DNA of 64,000 bases. It comes from Fennellomyces sp. T-0311. Its lineage: Eukaryota; Mucoromycota; Mucoromycetes; Mucorales; Lichtheimiaceae. Numbering within the stretch: the first letter of the stretch is position 1; each line of letters opens with the position of its first letter. Positions 47,209 to 61,743 of this stretch are shown one piece after another. A program made the translations under genes and the position numbers. The stretch covers positions 682,001-746,000 of the forward strand of contig JALLLT010000005.1 of assembly GCA_025266875.1 (NCBI GenBank), read 5' to 3'. The notes under the pieces are model-generated. The model worked only from the letters and a program-made list of their open reading frames with translations, did not search any database and had not been told where the DNA came from.

Positions 47209-48317
47209 TACAGTGAACCCCCGCTTTTTGCACAGGCGGATTTTTAGAGAAAGATGTGCAAAAAGCGGGGGTGTGCAAAAAGCGAGGTTTTTGATGCAAC
47301 GGGAAATATAATAGCCATTAGCCTATACCAGCCAATAAGATCCAGTAGATAGCTAATAACATTGTAAGCCTTAGTTCTTCTGCTTACTTTTCTATCAAAA
47401 ATGCCACCTAAACCCATAATGGATCCAAAGCATAAGGAAATGATGGTCAATCACTACTTTGAGATGAAGGAATCCAACAGAAAAATAACCATCCAGAAAT
47501 TGATGAAATGGGGCAAAACCGTGATAGAATACACAGCCGTACCTGACAGAAGTACTGTTAGTCCTTGGGGAGGGAAATTAACAGATCCAATATGGAATCA
47601 CGTAAATAGAAACCAGCAGTAGGAACATGCATATGGGAAAATCAAGTTCTGCTTAGAGAGGGGCCTTCCAGCAAATGATGGAACTAGGTTCCGTGCCGAT
47701 GCTCTTACCAACTTGATGTGGGCACATATTGCTTAAGGCAAAGTACTCCAACCACAATTGCCAATTGCTCTAGAAAAACTTAGCTATTAGATGAAGAGGG
47801 TGAGATCGCTGAAACCGGGTTAGATGAAGCAGAAGAAAGCGGCATTGAGTCAGATCCGCGATCATCTAGATCATGTAAACGGAGAAAATTCTGAGGAAGC
47901 CAAAAACTTCGATGCGAGCCCGGCTGAGGAAGCAGGCGTATGTCATAAGTGCTTTCTAATGATGAAATCGTCAGTACACTACTTGAAGGAGAGCTTGTAA
48001 CTGTATCTACAGAAGCAAGTGATGAATCTCAGCAACAGGACGATGTTGTTTCTCCTATTCCGGAGTAACACATCGACGAAAAGCTCAATAGATTAAAGCC
48101 GTACTCAGCCTCTTGAATGGATTGGAGCACGAAGCAAAAAGAGTCGTACTAACCAATCAGCACTGACCTCTTTCTTATTTACAAATTGATAAAATTACAG
48201 GCGCTGGTTCGAATCTCACTATATCAGTCGTCGGATCTATATGATTCAGGTAAGCTGAAAAATTCATAACCCCAATTTGGAGTGTACTGTGCAAAACGCG
48301 GGGGTAGAACGGTGTTA
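47209..48317 (+). mobile_element. Degenerate pogo/Tigger-like DNA transposon
   Basis: Left end TACAGTGAACCCCCGC at 47209, with TA as expected for Tc1/mariner-superfamily targets. The inner foldback pairs CCCCCGCTTTTTGCAC (47218-47233) with GTGCAAAAAGCGGGGG (47256-47271). The right end near 48289-48317 carries GTGCAAAACGCGGGGG and a mutated terminus. A short + frame at 47401-47622 (73 aa) begins MPPKPIMDPKHKEMMVNHYF and has a helix-turn-helix-like stretch such as pogo N-terminal domains have. The rest is full of stops. A dead copy. Confidence 0.55.
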
Positions 48318-48745
48318 TGTAAGTGGGCGTACTGGATCAACATCATACATTAATGGGTACTGCAGGATGAAATAGGAGTTTTTTATTGATGATTTTTTTT
48401 TGAACGCCCTCTGATCACAGTTTTTCGCTCTCGTCAGATCCATTAAAAGAAGAAGAAATGGAAAACCTGCTAAGCAGCAGGGAAAAGGAGAAAGATATAG
48501 AGAATGGTTCAAAGCTAACAGCCGGAGAAAGGGGGAAGTACGGTGAAGGAAATACAGAGTAGAAATCGGAGGGATGTGGATCAGTTCCAATGACTCTTCT
48601 ACTTTGGCCGTACTACTCGGCCGATTTTAATACTTTCAAAATATATAGACGTAGGAAGAAATTGGGTGCCCACAGTATAAAATAAGCCTTTACGTACATA
48701 CCCCCTTTTTTTGTTAAACGTGTGCACTTCTTCTTTACTTAGGCA

Positions 48746-50164
48746 ATGGCTCCCAATCGTACATTTAAGCTGTTTGTATGATTTGGCCGCCTGAGTACTT
48801 TAAAATTTAATTTTGCTGCTGCAATAGTAACACTGGTGATGAGATTCCTGCGCTCGGCTTTGGAACTGGAGAAATTTTGGGGGATAAGGTCTACCAGGCT
48901 GTTTTGACAGCCATTAAAGCTGGGTAAAATAAGTCATATCATCCCATTATCAATTATCATCTTATATCACATTTGTTTACGTAGCTACCGACATATTGAC
49001 ACCGCCTACGCCTGTAAGTGATATAATGGGAATTCAGAGAGTAAGTGTGAAAACTAATAATCTGCTTTAATTCAGATGGTAATGAAAAGGAAGTTGGTAA
49101 AGCTATCAAGGACAGCAATGTGCCTCGTGAGGAGCTCTTTGTTACTACCAAGTTGTGGAACACTTTCCATAAACCTGATCTTGTGGCCAAAGGGTTTGAA
49201 AAATCGCTTGACAATCTTGGATTAGATTATATTGGTAGGTTCGGATCAAGGAGTGGTTTGAATATTTTTTCTGACAGTTTATTTATAGACTTGTATTTGA
49301 TGCACTGGTAATCCTTAAATAGACAGTTTATCCATATACTCAGTTAGCACATTGGATAGGCCAATATCATTTGCAGAATCCGAAAAGTTAGGACCTATGG
49401 ATAAGAACGGTCAGTTTATTTATGATACAACTGGATACACAGAAACGTACTCTGTAGGGATCTATTACTCGATTTCAAAACGCATCATTGTTAATTAATA
49501 GCTACGTACAGGCAATGGAAAAACTTGTGGGTCCTAAGCTTCGTGCCATTGGCGTGAGCAACTTCAATTTCCGCAGTATCACAAAGTTGCTAGAAGTCTG
49601 TACGTTGGTCCCTGCTGTTATCCAAGTATGTATTACACTCTTTTATTTTTTTTTTACTAATAGTTAAACCATACAGATTGAGATACATCCTTATCTGACC
49701 CAACCAGATATTTTTGAACTTTGCAAAAAGAACAATATACACCGTATGTGAGGAGTTCGCCATCTACTGCAAATTTAAACTAATTTTATATCGCTGCTTT
49801 TTAGTCACTGCTTACTCTGCGCTTGGATGTAAAAATTCTCCATTGTTGAAGGACAGCATAGTGGTAAGAGCACTTAGTTTTACTGCACTATGGCACATAA
49901 CAACTATAGTGTTATGATTAGATTGAAATAAGCGCAAAATACAATGCGACACCGGCACAAGTTCTTTTATCATGGGGCATCCAACGCGGCACATCAGTAG
50001 TTACCAAATCCACCAATGAGTCACGAATTATTGAGAATCTGCGTAATATTCACCTAGAACAGGCTGATTTCGATAAACTCAATCCACTTATAACTGAGCC
50101 CAAGAGCCTGAATAGCAATCCGTTCTTTAAAATGGTGGAAGACGCTATGCCTGACAAAGATTAA
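48746..50164 (+). CDS. Aldo-keto reductase
   Basis: About ten short exons give about 305 aa, from ATG at 48746 to TAA at 50164. Visible motifs: [34 protein letters not shown] (Asp and Tyr of the catalytic set), ELFVTTKLW (Lys), DLYLMHWP (His), AIGVSNFN, and the NADPH-binding end [14 protein letters not shown]. The full catalytic tetrad D-Y-K-H is present. NAD(P)H-dependent reduction of aldehydes or ketones in the cytosol; glycerol or xylose reductase-like enzymes belong here, substrate not resolved. Introns are very close together; the first exon is only 26 nt with donor GTTTGT. Flanked on both sides by pogo-like repeats. Confidence 0.9.
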
Positions 50165-51434
50165 TTTAGTTATCAGCAGCTCTAACACGAAATGCAAAGG
50201 CTACAAACCTTATTATAAATAAACCATTGAGCTACTAGTTGAGACAAGCGGTACGCTACAGTGAACCCCCGCTTTTTCCTCCCCCGATTTTTCCTCTCCC
50301 TCGGTTTTTTCCCTGGTTTAGCTATGCCATCCGCTCGATCATAGTGTTAATTTTCCCATCCTCGAAATTTTCCTGTTTGTCCCCAGCTTACTCTGAGGAA
50401 AAAAAACGGGGGATGAATAAAACTATGTCTAAATGATCATAAGTATGCTTTGAAAGCGTGTATATCCCTTTATTTTCTAATAAAAAATGATGTATTGTAC
50501 GACTGTGTCGTATGAGCGCGCCTAAATAGATCATCATGAATGCTACGCAAGGCATCTGCTGTTGGGGCTTGTCCTGGATGATCGATAATTTCAATCACCG
50601 TTTCGATTAGGCTTAGTTATTTCACGTAAACTCTGTGGGGAGATTGATTCTTCAATCCTAACGGTGTACCTTAAAATATGGTATCGGCCGCCATTATGAC
50701 AGCATCAGTAATCTTTCATAGCACTTATTGGCACATATATCGCGCCTCGATCCAAATGATCATTCGGGAGCAACTATGTTGTGAATTAGTTTAGCAGGGA
50801 CAATGTCAACCGTATTCTGTAACTTATTATTACTTGTCTTTCACCCGTATTAAACGATACCTAAAGCGAACAATGGCAACTCTACGTGACATATTAAGCA
50901 GGGACCAAAAAAGGCAGAGTAACAAATCACCATTGCTTGTGATATGCTGTTGTGCTTTATATAGTGTAATACTTATAATACAACATCATTCTTTCCGGCC
51001 CAAAAAAAGTACAGTACCTTATCAATATAGATACCCATCCATCTATCGCTATAGCGACAGACATGTAAACCAATATACACATATGAAGAAGTGAACGGTG
51101 CTTAGACGATTACTGATACCCAGCGCATACCACTTTGTGTAACCCCCGTTATTTCCTCACCCCCGCTTTTTCCGCACTTTTGGGTGTTCCATCCGCGTAG
51201 GAAAAAAGCGGGGGTTCACTGTATCTTGCTAAACAGACGAGAGCGGAAAGCTGAGATCACCGAGCGTTCACTAAAAAACATCATTCAATAAAACCCAACT
51301 TCCTCTTGTATCATAAATAGTCAGAAATTATCAAGTACGTATATTGCAAATATGTATTTTCATATGATAATCCGCATTAAGAATGTAACATGCTAAAGCA
51401 CAATCCACTTATGTTACATACGTAAAGAAATGTA
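50165..51434. other. Spacer dominated by a foldback/pogo-like element
   Basis: The element at 50257-51223 fills most of it (listed separately). Open frames inside it have no domain. Confidence 0.6.
50257..51223. mobile_element. Non-autonomous pogo-like element with near-perfect terminal inverted repeats
   Basis: Left terminus starts TACAGTGAACCCCCGC at 50257. Right terminus ends GCGGGGGTTCACTGTA at 51223. The arms pair over about 23 bp with one extra T. Each end also holds a second, inward-facing weaker copy (GAGGAAAAAAAACGGGGG near 50395; CCCCCGTTATTTCC near 51144), giving compound foldback ends. The 967-bp body has no transposase. Flanking TA agrees with TA target duplication. Confidence 0.7.
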
Positions 51435-53474
51435 CTAGTATCGCCTTTTAAACTCCATGTTCATACCCTTTGTATCAAGAATCTGAGACGGCTCCAAGAT
51501 AATCTTTTTCTTATGGATAGAATTTTCCGGAAGCGAAAACTCGTACTTTCTCACTGGTAATTCAGTTATGGTTAACGGCACACTGTAATATAGCTGAGGG
51601 GAAGTTTATCCACTTACATAGCATTGAAAGTAGTACACGTTGCTGTGCCATACTAAAATTCATACCAATACATTGGCGTCCTCCACCACCGAATGGTAGC
51701 CATGCTAACCCAGAATGTTCAGCTTCTCCTCCTGGCGCGAATCTTTCCGGATCGAACACTTCAGGATCCTTCCATAACGCGGGATTATTATGGAGGGCAT
51801 AGATGTCTAGATTGAGCCATGTTCCTTTAGGAATAAATACACCATTCAAGTCAGTATCCTCAACTGCCACCCGAGGAGTAAGAGTCGTAGTAGGACTCCT
51901 AATCCGTAAAGCCTATTACGATGGTTGGTACAGCGAGATCTTTTAAATCCCGATAAAGCATACCTCCTTAATGATCTTATTGATATACGGCATTTCTCTG
52001 GTCTGCTCTGATGTGGGCAGAATATTTTTTGGATCATCTCCTAAGACGCTGATTACTTCTTCCCTTGCTTTCTTTTGAATATCCTATATCCTCTACGTTA
52101 GTTCTCATTTTACCTTCAGCAGACTAGGCTCATATATTACTTGATTGACAGCAAGATAATAGGCGGCAAACAAAAGTGCGCTAGCTGTTGTATCGTGACC
52201 ACCTGCGAAGTAGATGCAAGTGTTACTCTATGTATGTGCAAATGCCTATGAGTATCGAGCAAATATTAGTAATACGGCCATACGTACCAAGAGCTCCTCA
52301 TCTGTCAAAGCCTGTCCACATTCACTCCCAGCCTCAATTAAAAGTGTCACCAAGTCTTTTTCTGAATCTTTAATCTGGGGTCCTTTGCTTTGTCTTAATG
52401 CTTCACGCTTGTTCCAGATAATACCATTTAACAGGGATAGTAACTTCGTTGCTTGCTCATGCTTCTTCTGTCGCCCTGGGATTAGGAATCGTAGTTTTGT
52501 ATCAAGTATAGGAAATAAATAATAAAGTGGTGTTCGAAGGTTAGACATTACTTGATCGTAAGCTAACACCCATTCACTGTTTTTGTCTTCTATTGAATTA
52601 AAATCAAAGCCTATAGAGTTTTATATCAATAATAGCTTCATCTTTCATCGAAAATTTCCCAGAATTACCAAGGACTCCTCTTCCAAGGACATCAAGTGTA
52701 TAGCGCTTAATGACATCTTGAAAATTTACATGCCCTTCTTGTAAGTCAATACTCTCAAACAGCTTGACAGCAAGTCTTCCGAAAATATCGACAGGCATGG
52801 CTCGGTGAAAAACAGGGTTCGCAATCTATAAATATTAGATTACGATCTCGAATTTAGACATTTATTTATGAAGGGCTCATACCATACGCTGATGTTTCCA
52901 AGCATTGCCATTGAGAAACACGATATTTGGTCCAAAGGTCAATCGAGCGAGCAGAGTGCCTTTCATTTGTTCTTCAAGGTTTAATTTTGCAAATATATCT
53001 GCATATCACCCTATTAGTGATTTACAAGTAAGCTTACATCACTTACACTTACTTGGCTTGAGTAAGATCTTTTTGACCACTTCAGGCTCGACAACATTAA
53101 CACTCCATCTAAATATATCAAACCGCTACAGAAAATGGTTAATCCATTATTACAATAGCACCGATGACGTAGTATGTATACTTTACCGCATACAGCCCAT
53201 GCTCCAAGCCTTTGGCCACAGGGAAAACGTATTCATTATAAAAGTCATCAATAGGGTTATTTGCCAATCGACCATATATGAATTTCCAGATGCCCACTCG
53301 TGGAATATGGCGAAGATTTTGAGGTATTCGGGTCCATTTTTTGTAGCTATAATAGAGCACAAGTAGCGCAATACTCCCAGAAATCGGAGCTTTATGCTTC
53401 TGTACAAGCCGCTGAATGGTGGTTGGAATACATTGCGGTATGTTATTGTTCCACCCATCGATGAGAGTTTCCAT
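51435..53474 (-). CDS. Cytochrome P450 monooxygenase (second copy)
   Basis: About nine exons run from ATG at 53474 to TAG at 51435. An N-terminal membrane helix lies near residues 32-46 (GSIALLVLYYSYKKW). Motifs in order: C-helix WKHQRM; I-helix FAGGHDTTASA (near 52200); K-helix E|ALR split by the intron ending near 51918; FDPERFAPGG; heme loop FGGGGRQCIG. C-terminal exon ends EFKRRY. The set is complete, so it looks functional. ER-bound monooxygenase of the fungal CYP64/CYP5-like broad group; substrate unknown. It is transcribed toward the aldo-keto reductase (convergent) with a pogo-like element between. Intron-exon structure differs from the first P450 in this window, so they are not a recent tandem pair. 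Confidence 0.92.
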
Positions 53475-54104
53475 TTTCTGTGGTGTAAAGGAAAAGTAAC
53501 AAAAATAGTAGCTATTTATAAAACGGAATTGTTAAAGACTGTCAGTTGTCCAGAAATGCAAGCGTGCATATATGTGTACGATCAGGCCCTAACTTTACGC
53601 CACAGCAAAGTCACTTTAGTTCAGAGCTTTATCGTCATGTTTATTTTTTTTCCAAAGGTGGACAAAAAAATCGGATTAGATGTACAATGGGTATCACTGT
53701 AAGACGACTAAAAGATGTATAAGTAGGCCAGCCTTTTTTTCACAGCGTAGAGTGTGCGCTCACTTTTTCCCATGTCGATGGAGGGCCCAAAAATAAGGGG
53801 AAGAGGGGAAGTTGCTGCAAGTTCCGTATTTCCTGAGCTTATTTTTAAGATAGGAGCAACCAGTTGATCAACCGACACAGAGCGAGGTACTATATGCAGC
53901 TTTGTTTACAATCTCCACTCCTCTACTTTTGAGACGTTCGCGGTACATGATATGCATTTCTGAGACACTGCAGAAAAGCCTCTTATAGCAGAACATAATA
54001 CGCAAGCCTTATCTAATCCGAGGAAGGTAATTACTTATAATTTGATCTTTAGATGGTATAAAATTTGCTTTCATACGAGTCAATAGATAAAAGATCTGAG
54101 CAAT

Positions 54105-54256
54105 GCAGTGAACTATTGCTTTTCCTTTAGTTTTGGATGTACTATCCGCTCCTATTTCATGATTTTTACCTCTTTTCTATTTTCTTTGGTGCTTTTTATG
54201 TACTCATTTTTTTGGCGCTCCATCCGCCATAGAAAAAATTGAAGAGTTCACCGTAG
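54105..54256. mobile_element. Decayed short foldback of the pogo-like family
   Basis: GCAGTGAAC at 54105 pairs with GTTCACCGTAG ending 54256. The interior repeats the order seen at 50257 (TTTTCC, ATCCGC). C-to-T changes have turned CCCCCGC into CTATTGC. Confidence 0.45.
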
Positions 54257-54714
54257 GAGATACTGTAGAAGATAAATTGAGTAGAATGCCAATGATTTTA
54301 ATGTGCTGTATATTACGAAAGAATGAAGGTAAATGCCGCATACAAGTGCAGCACATTGCTACAGATCACCTAATACAAATAAATGTACACTACAGTCATC
54401 GCAAGTTCTCGCATTTTACAGCTAATTATTGGGACCGCGGCCTTTTCTAAAAAAAAAAAAACGAGAGCTGGTACGATTGTTACGTAAACCAACTTAATCT
54501 CCTGGGAGAGAGTGTATTTGGCGATTAAGTGCTGGACATTTTTGGGCAATCTAATCACTGAATTAGATACCATGACAGCAGTTTTGATAGAAGAGAAGGC
54601 CTGTCCTCTGTATTTCGTATGTACTCAATGCAATTTCATAGTAGGATATCACTCAGCTAGTTCTCTGACCAGCCTAGAATGAACATCAAGTGACATTAAA
54701 CGGAAAAGATGATA

Positions 54715-54739
54715 CACAGTGGACTCCCGCTTTTTGCAC
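54715..54739. repeat. Solo end of the pogo-like family
   Basis: CACAGTGGACTCCCGCTTTT followed by TGCAC differs from the 47209 end at few positions. No partner end was found downstream. Confidence 0.45.
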
Positions 54740-56026
54740 TTTTAAAAATTTACTGAACAGTTGGGCCTTCTGATGTGGTTCATTCAAAAACACGACGCCA
54801 GAAGACATAGCAAAGCGACCATAGAGTAATTTCACGACCTTCTCCCCTTCCATTTCTTTTAGGAAGCAAATCTAAGTTATCAAGTTAGCTTTTTGCAAGC
54901 AGTTAGAAAGATGGCGCACTATATCAGGTTTGTAAAACACCTTTTTTTGTCGCCCCCAGTCGGGTAATATCGACAGTCTAACCATGAATACCAAATGACC
55001 GTGAAATAACTTTTTTTAAAATAAAAAACACAATGGATCTGTGTCAAATTATAGCAGAAGAACGCGCATCTTATAGACTTTTTTGACTTTCGAGTACATA
55101 GCAGGAAGGGTAATTTCTAAAGCCGTTTCATCATACGATCGTAACCAGAAAAGAACTGCGTATACACGGAAAGAAGCTCGCTTGTGAAATATGCCGGAGT
55201 CTTTTAGGTATGTAACATGCTGCCTTGACAGAAATTCAGCAAAGAAAAACACCATGACCACGGTAGAGGATACAACGTGCACGTTTGATACCACAAGCCT
55301 TAACGAATTGGATTGCCAGAAAGGAACGCCGCGGTCAGCAGAAGTATGATCGCTTGTTAAGATTATGAAGTCCAAAGGTACGTATCGAGACAGAAGGATC
55401 CTGCGTTATGCTGTATGGAGACATTAGATATGCACCATATTTCTACCGAATTTGTTTGGACCGGTAAAGTGCGTAAGGCACGCTGTACCTGTATGCCTTA
55501 AAAATATGAGTTCGGTAACAGATTACTGCTGGTTTATAAGCATTTTATTATACTACGTGCTTGGATTTTGTTTATATGCTATGCACAAATACGATGTCTG
55601 TTGTAGTAGCATATCTGTATAACAACCATACATTATGGCATATATGTTTTATCCACCCATATTCGTTGTCGCCTAACCTCAGAGTCCAATTACCCTCTTA
55701 CGCAGTAAGATAGGAAACGACATCAAACCTAGTTCTCTACCGTCCTAATCAACCACCATCCTACTATGATAGTCAGTTTTCGTATTTCTAATCTACTCTC
55801 ACTGTGCAGCATATAGTATAAATAACCCCCTTCGTCATCAGCAAAATGAAGCAGTTAATATACAAAGTAGAAATTGTGGTGAACCACTACACGTATGCAC
55901 ATAATGGAGATCGGTCAAACATCCATTCTAGCACATTCCATCAGACGAACACTCTGGAAGAGTATTGATGATTAAGATATGAACGGTATTACCTTACACC
56001 GGTTTCAAGGAAGCTGAATGATGTTC

Positions 56027-56305
56027 TACAGGACATGCACCTATCACAGAGTACACGGAGTCGATATCTGCCGTCGTCGGTAAAACATAAGACGAACACG
56101 CAACCCGATACGTCCTCGACCAAGTATCATTTATCCAGGAACGGATATTAGAATCTCCAGTAAAAGGTATAAAAGAGAGAGAGTTCATCCATAATAAAGG
56201 ACAGACAATTATTCAGATTCTCAACGAATTCTATTCTTGTTACCAATTCTATCTCTTATATAACTCTCTCACCACAGAAATCTCACACAAAACTGAAGAA
56301 CCGTT
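56027..56305 (+). repeat. Possible solo LTR
   Basis: A stretch starting TGTTCTACAGGAC holds a TATA-like GGTATAAAAGAGAGAG (near 56165) followed by a pyrimidine-rich U5-like segment and AGAACC near the end. No primer-binding site or second copy was seen in the window. Speculative. Confidence 0.2.
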
Positions 56306-57124
56306 CTAGCGATACAAGCTAAGAGAAGCTCCCTGATTTACTTGGCCCATGTTAGTAAAAAAGCTATAAATTTATTGTGGTAGACGTTAGATCCGCTCCT
56401 TAACCCATACTAACTCACCCTCAGTTACCGATTCAATCCATTTAAATATTTTATTTCAGTAACTTGATTCACTATTCATTTTACCTCGCGAAGTTAACTA
56501 CAGCAACGTATCTATTTCCTAACATAGCTGCGAGTTGAGTAGATAAATTATCTAATAGCTTATTACTACGTACCATTTGAAAAAAGAAGCTCGGGATATT
56601 TTTTTTTGAAATATTTTGATCATGTAGCCGACAACTCTATCCAGAACTATGTAGCGATATCCCTGCCTAGAAAATATAGTGGAAGCTGTTTCTTCATGGC
56701 TCTTTACTGCTAATTACATACGTCATTGCAACATGAATGCTCTAAATCCAAAAACCCATTCTATAGCTTTCCAATTGTATGCGCAGAACCCTTTGCATTC
56801 GTCATTAAGCAAGTAATAGACCCAAGTTTTTAACAATACTTAAATACTCGATAAGTTAGTTGCAATTGCTCAGTATTTTTTGACTTCAAAAGCACTCTGG
56901 CGTTGAAATACATAACAATGCGTAATAAGTACCACCGTTTCTCATATTAGATATATGAGCCAATTCGGTTGTCGATTATTTTCACGCGTAAAAGAAACAT
57001 ACCTATCAACGGAGTGAACAAAAGACGTGGTTTATCGTCTCCGTCAATATCTTCACAGGTCTACGCCAATATCCATAGGACAAAGGAAACCCGAGTATTG
57101 CATAGTGTTCATATCTTTGTACAG

Positions 57125-57234
57125 CACTGTAAAAACTTTTTCTTGTAAAATGGCAGTTTTCACAAAATTTTACAAGACTGTATGATTTTATAGTACTGTC
57201 TCATTACGTTATACTAGGATTTTTTACAGTGCGG
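57125..57234. mobile_element. 110-bp MITE-like hairpin
   Basis: Terminal inverted repeats: GCACTGTAAAAA at 57125 and TTTTTACAGTGC ending 57234. A second nested palindrome, CTTGTAAAAT/ATTTTACAAG, lies at 57143-57177. No coding capacity. Confidence 0.55.
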
Positions 57235-58450
57235 ATGGCTATGAGGAGAGGTGTTTCCATGTCTTTTTATGGGGATAAAAATAGACAGGCTCATTTTCTG
57301 CATGCATGTAAAAGAAAAGACGTGTATTCGAAAGTTTCTTATTTTTTCCTTGTCGTGCGCCAGCAGATACTGCTTCAGTGGCAGTTAAGTGATTGCTTAT
57401 ATAGTTGATCAAGTTAGGTTAAAAAATATTAGTTTGTATGTCTGCGATAAGCGTAAAAACTGATATCCGTTGATGTGGAATAAAGGGAATTCAATGTTGG
57501 TACACAATAATTTAACAGATGCATCCATGTTATATAATGTTAACCATATCGATATCTAACACTTTTAACGGTAAAGAGTTGCATACAGTATAACGTAATG
57601 TTCGTTAAAGTAAAGGTACGTGCGCATTATGATAGTCAAAACGTTTCCGGTCTTGCAAATTCGCCATCTATCTTTTACGCTTATATGCTCCTGCACCCAC
57701 CAATTGCTATAATGTAGGCACTCGTGGATGTAGCAACAAAACATCAACGCCGTTAATATACGTGGTAATTTTTGTACTCAATCGGTATGGGTAAATGTCT
57801 GATTTTATCTCTGGCTACGGCGGATGATAAACGTAAATGAGGGTCCGTAGGTTTAGCTTCACTTGCGGATAGAAATGTACTAACGTATACCGGTGCCAGT
57901 TTCTATGGTAGAAAGCAAGAGAATGGGTGTCATGGCTACTAGTGGCTGTTGGGGCACATTACATTTGATATAGTTCGAATTATGTCGTAGTAACGTTGCT
58001 GTTAAAGCCACTGCTTTTAGGTATACAAATGCGGGTTATGCTTGATCATTCTCTTCCCCGCGATGAACCCTAACATTCGTGGGATACAATTAAGCAGCAC
58101 ATAATCTCTGTAAAAGACCAAAGAAAGAACTCTACACGAGCAAAGACGATGTAGAAAGGCAGGTGGCGTACATACATCGCATGGGCAGCTTTGCATGAGA
58201 CAAATGCGTAGATGCATGCTATATGTAGAACGAACGTACGCAGCAGTACGCAGTATCAGGATCATTCAGCAAAGATATGAAAATGGATCACATCAACGCG
58301 GAATGAGGACTTGTAAAAATAAAACACCGGTGGTACATGCTTAGTCGATGGTAAATTAACTCGAAATGGGGCCTCGCGTTATCACGAAAATATCCAGCGC
58401 AATAGCCATTTCTAATATTTTTTATATTTTATATAATTCAAAGCAAAAAT

Positions 58451-60029
<1,579 letters not shown>

Positions 60030-60898
60030 ATTGTGTATGTGTGTGTGGAGGTGTGTGGAGAGAGAATATCTATTCAGAAAAAAAACAGCACGAAACAGGG
60101 AAGGCAATCTGGGGTTTTAAAGGGATCGGCCTTCAAGGACTTATATGATTTTCATGTGATTAATGTAATCTGGCCCGTGAGTCTCTCTAGGCCACGTTAT
60201 CTATTATGAGCCGATCGTGAGAACGGGCCGTAGGGATTTCCTTTTCAGCAAAGGGAATTACTCATCTGGTCCGTTCCGAGGAAGCCAGCTAGGTGCACTA
60301 CAATGTGCCCATTTCCGGATTGCTGACTTGGTCTTGTCTTGAATGTTTTGCCGGTTGCAATAACTTTAAGAGTGTCGCATGTGTTACTCGCTTTTTGCTC
60401 AGCTTTAAGCTCGCTTAGTCCAAAAACGTCTGCGCATCAAAGATTACTTCTTACGTCCATTTTCTTTCTTTTTTTTTTGGTAAAATAAAAAGAAAAGAAA
60501 AAAAAAAGAACCCAGACTGCGCAAGTTATCCGTTACTAACCAACCGGTCGTCATGGAAAAACGGCTCTCTGGGCCATAGTCTCAGTAAATAAGCCCTTTG
60601 CCAAGATTCCGGCAATCCTCCCCGCTCTGCATCTTTTTAGAAGCAGTTACTAATTGAATTGGCACTTTCTTGGCATTCGAGCCAAGGTCTCGAGAGAGAA
60701 AGAGAGAGAACAATGGTACAGTTGGAATGGATCTGAGCAGGAAAAAACTGTCAAATGATCGGCTTTGCCGCTCAGTCAAGATGGGATCCAAAAAGGAATG
60801 GCTGGGCACCATGCGCAGCAAATGGGTATTTTGGTCGCGCATTCAGGTTCCCTATTTTCCTCTTTTCTTTCACTTTATTTTTTTTCCTCCATTCCAAG
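60030..60898. promoter_or_regulatory. Divergent promoter region of the AAT and penta-EF-hand genes
   Basis: 870 bp between two opposite starts. It contains purine/pyrimidine tracts (60465-60510) and a long pyrimidine tract just before the + start at 60899. No separate gene recognised. Confidence 0.5.
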
Positions 60899-61743
60899 AT
60901 GGCCTACAACTACAACTCACCCTACCCACCACAGTCGTCATACCCTCCTCCACAGCAACATGGCTATCCTCCCCAAACACCGACACAAGGTCCTCCACAA
61001 GGTTATCCAATGCAACGACCGAGTAAAGCAATTTTTTGTTCTCTTACATAGCAACTGTTATTTTTTGGCTGATCCTTCCCTCACTTTAGTGCGGCCTCCA
61101 CCTCCGGGCGCAGATCCTCAATTGTGGTACTGGTTCCAAGCCGTCGACACCGATTGCTCGGGTTTCTTAACAGTAGACGAACTGCAACGAGCATTGATCA
61201 ATGGTGACTGGACACCATTCAACATTGAAACCGTACGCATGATGGTATCCATGTTTGATACAGGTAATAGAGTGTAAAGGGAAAAAAAGAGAGAGAGCAA
61301 GTGGGCTTATTGACTACACACCAGACAACACTGGCACAATCGACTTTAACGAGTTCACGGGGCTTTGGCGATACATTGAGGACTGGCAGCGGTGCTTCCG
61401 GACGTTCGACACGGATGGATCGGGAAACATCGATGCTCAGGAATTAAAGAATGCATTACAGACCTTTGGTTACAACCTGTCTGAACGTTTTGTCGCCGTG
61501 CTTATCCAAAAGTTTGATCGGTACGGCCGGGGTAACATTACCTTTGATAACTTCGTCCAAGCCTGCGCCACCATCCGCGCCCTCACCATCGCGTTCCAAC
61601 GCTTCGACACCGATCGTGATGGTGTGATTCAGATCACCTACGAACAGGTACGTAAAAAAGGTGGACAAAACGGAAAAGGGAAGCGTATACGCTGACTCTA
61701 CCGATAGTTTCTGGAACTGGTCATTCAGCAACGCACCACGTAA
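60899..61743 (+). CDS. Penta-EF-hand calcium-binding protein (PEF1/ALG-2-like)
   Basis: Four exons (60899-61022, 61090-61263, 61325-61647, 61708-61743) total 657 nt, 218 aa. The N-terminal ~45 residues are Tyr/Pro/Gln-rich (YPPQSSYPPPQQHGYPP), as in PEF proteins. EF loops are readable: DTDCSGFLTVDE, DTDNTGTIDFNE, DTDGSGNIDAQE, DRYGRGNITFDN (weaker) and DTDRDGVIQITY, five in all. It ends FLELVIQQRT, the helix used for dimerisation. Calcium-dependent adaptor for membrane traffic or ubiquitin ligase partners (family knowledge). Closest by layout to ALG-2/peflin and yeast Pef1. Complete and intact. Confidence 0.95.

Larger units (their letters stand above)
53475..58450. other. Gene-poor region with small repeats
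   Basis: About 5 kb lacking any supportable gene. It contains a decayed foldback (54105-54256), a solo pogo-like end (54715), a possible solo LTR (56,027-56,305) and a 110-bp MITE (57125-57234). The longest open frame (55049-55375, -) has no domain. Confidence 0.6.

Noticed and set aside
48206..48217. GGTTCGAATCTC, a tRNA B-box-like sequence.
   Set aside because: The T-stem does not pair and no D-arm, anticodon arm or acceptor stem can be drawn.
53139..53474. Tail of this frame (GLYAVKYTYYVIG) as P450 coding sequence.
   Set aside because: The GTAAAGTAT donor after HGLYA ends the exon there; the rest is intron.
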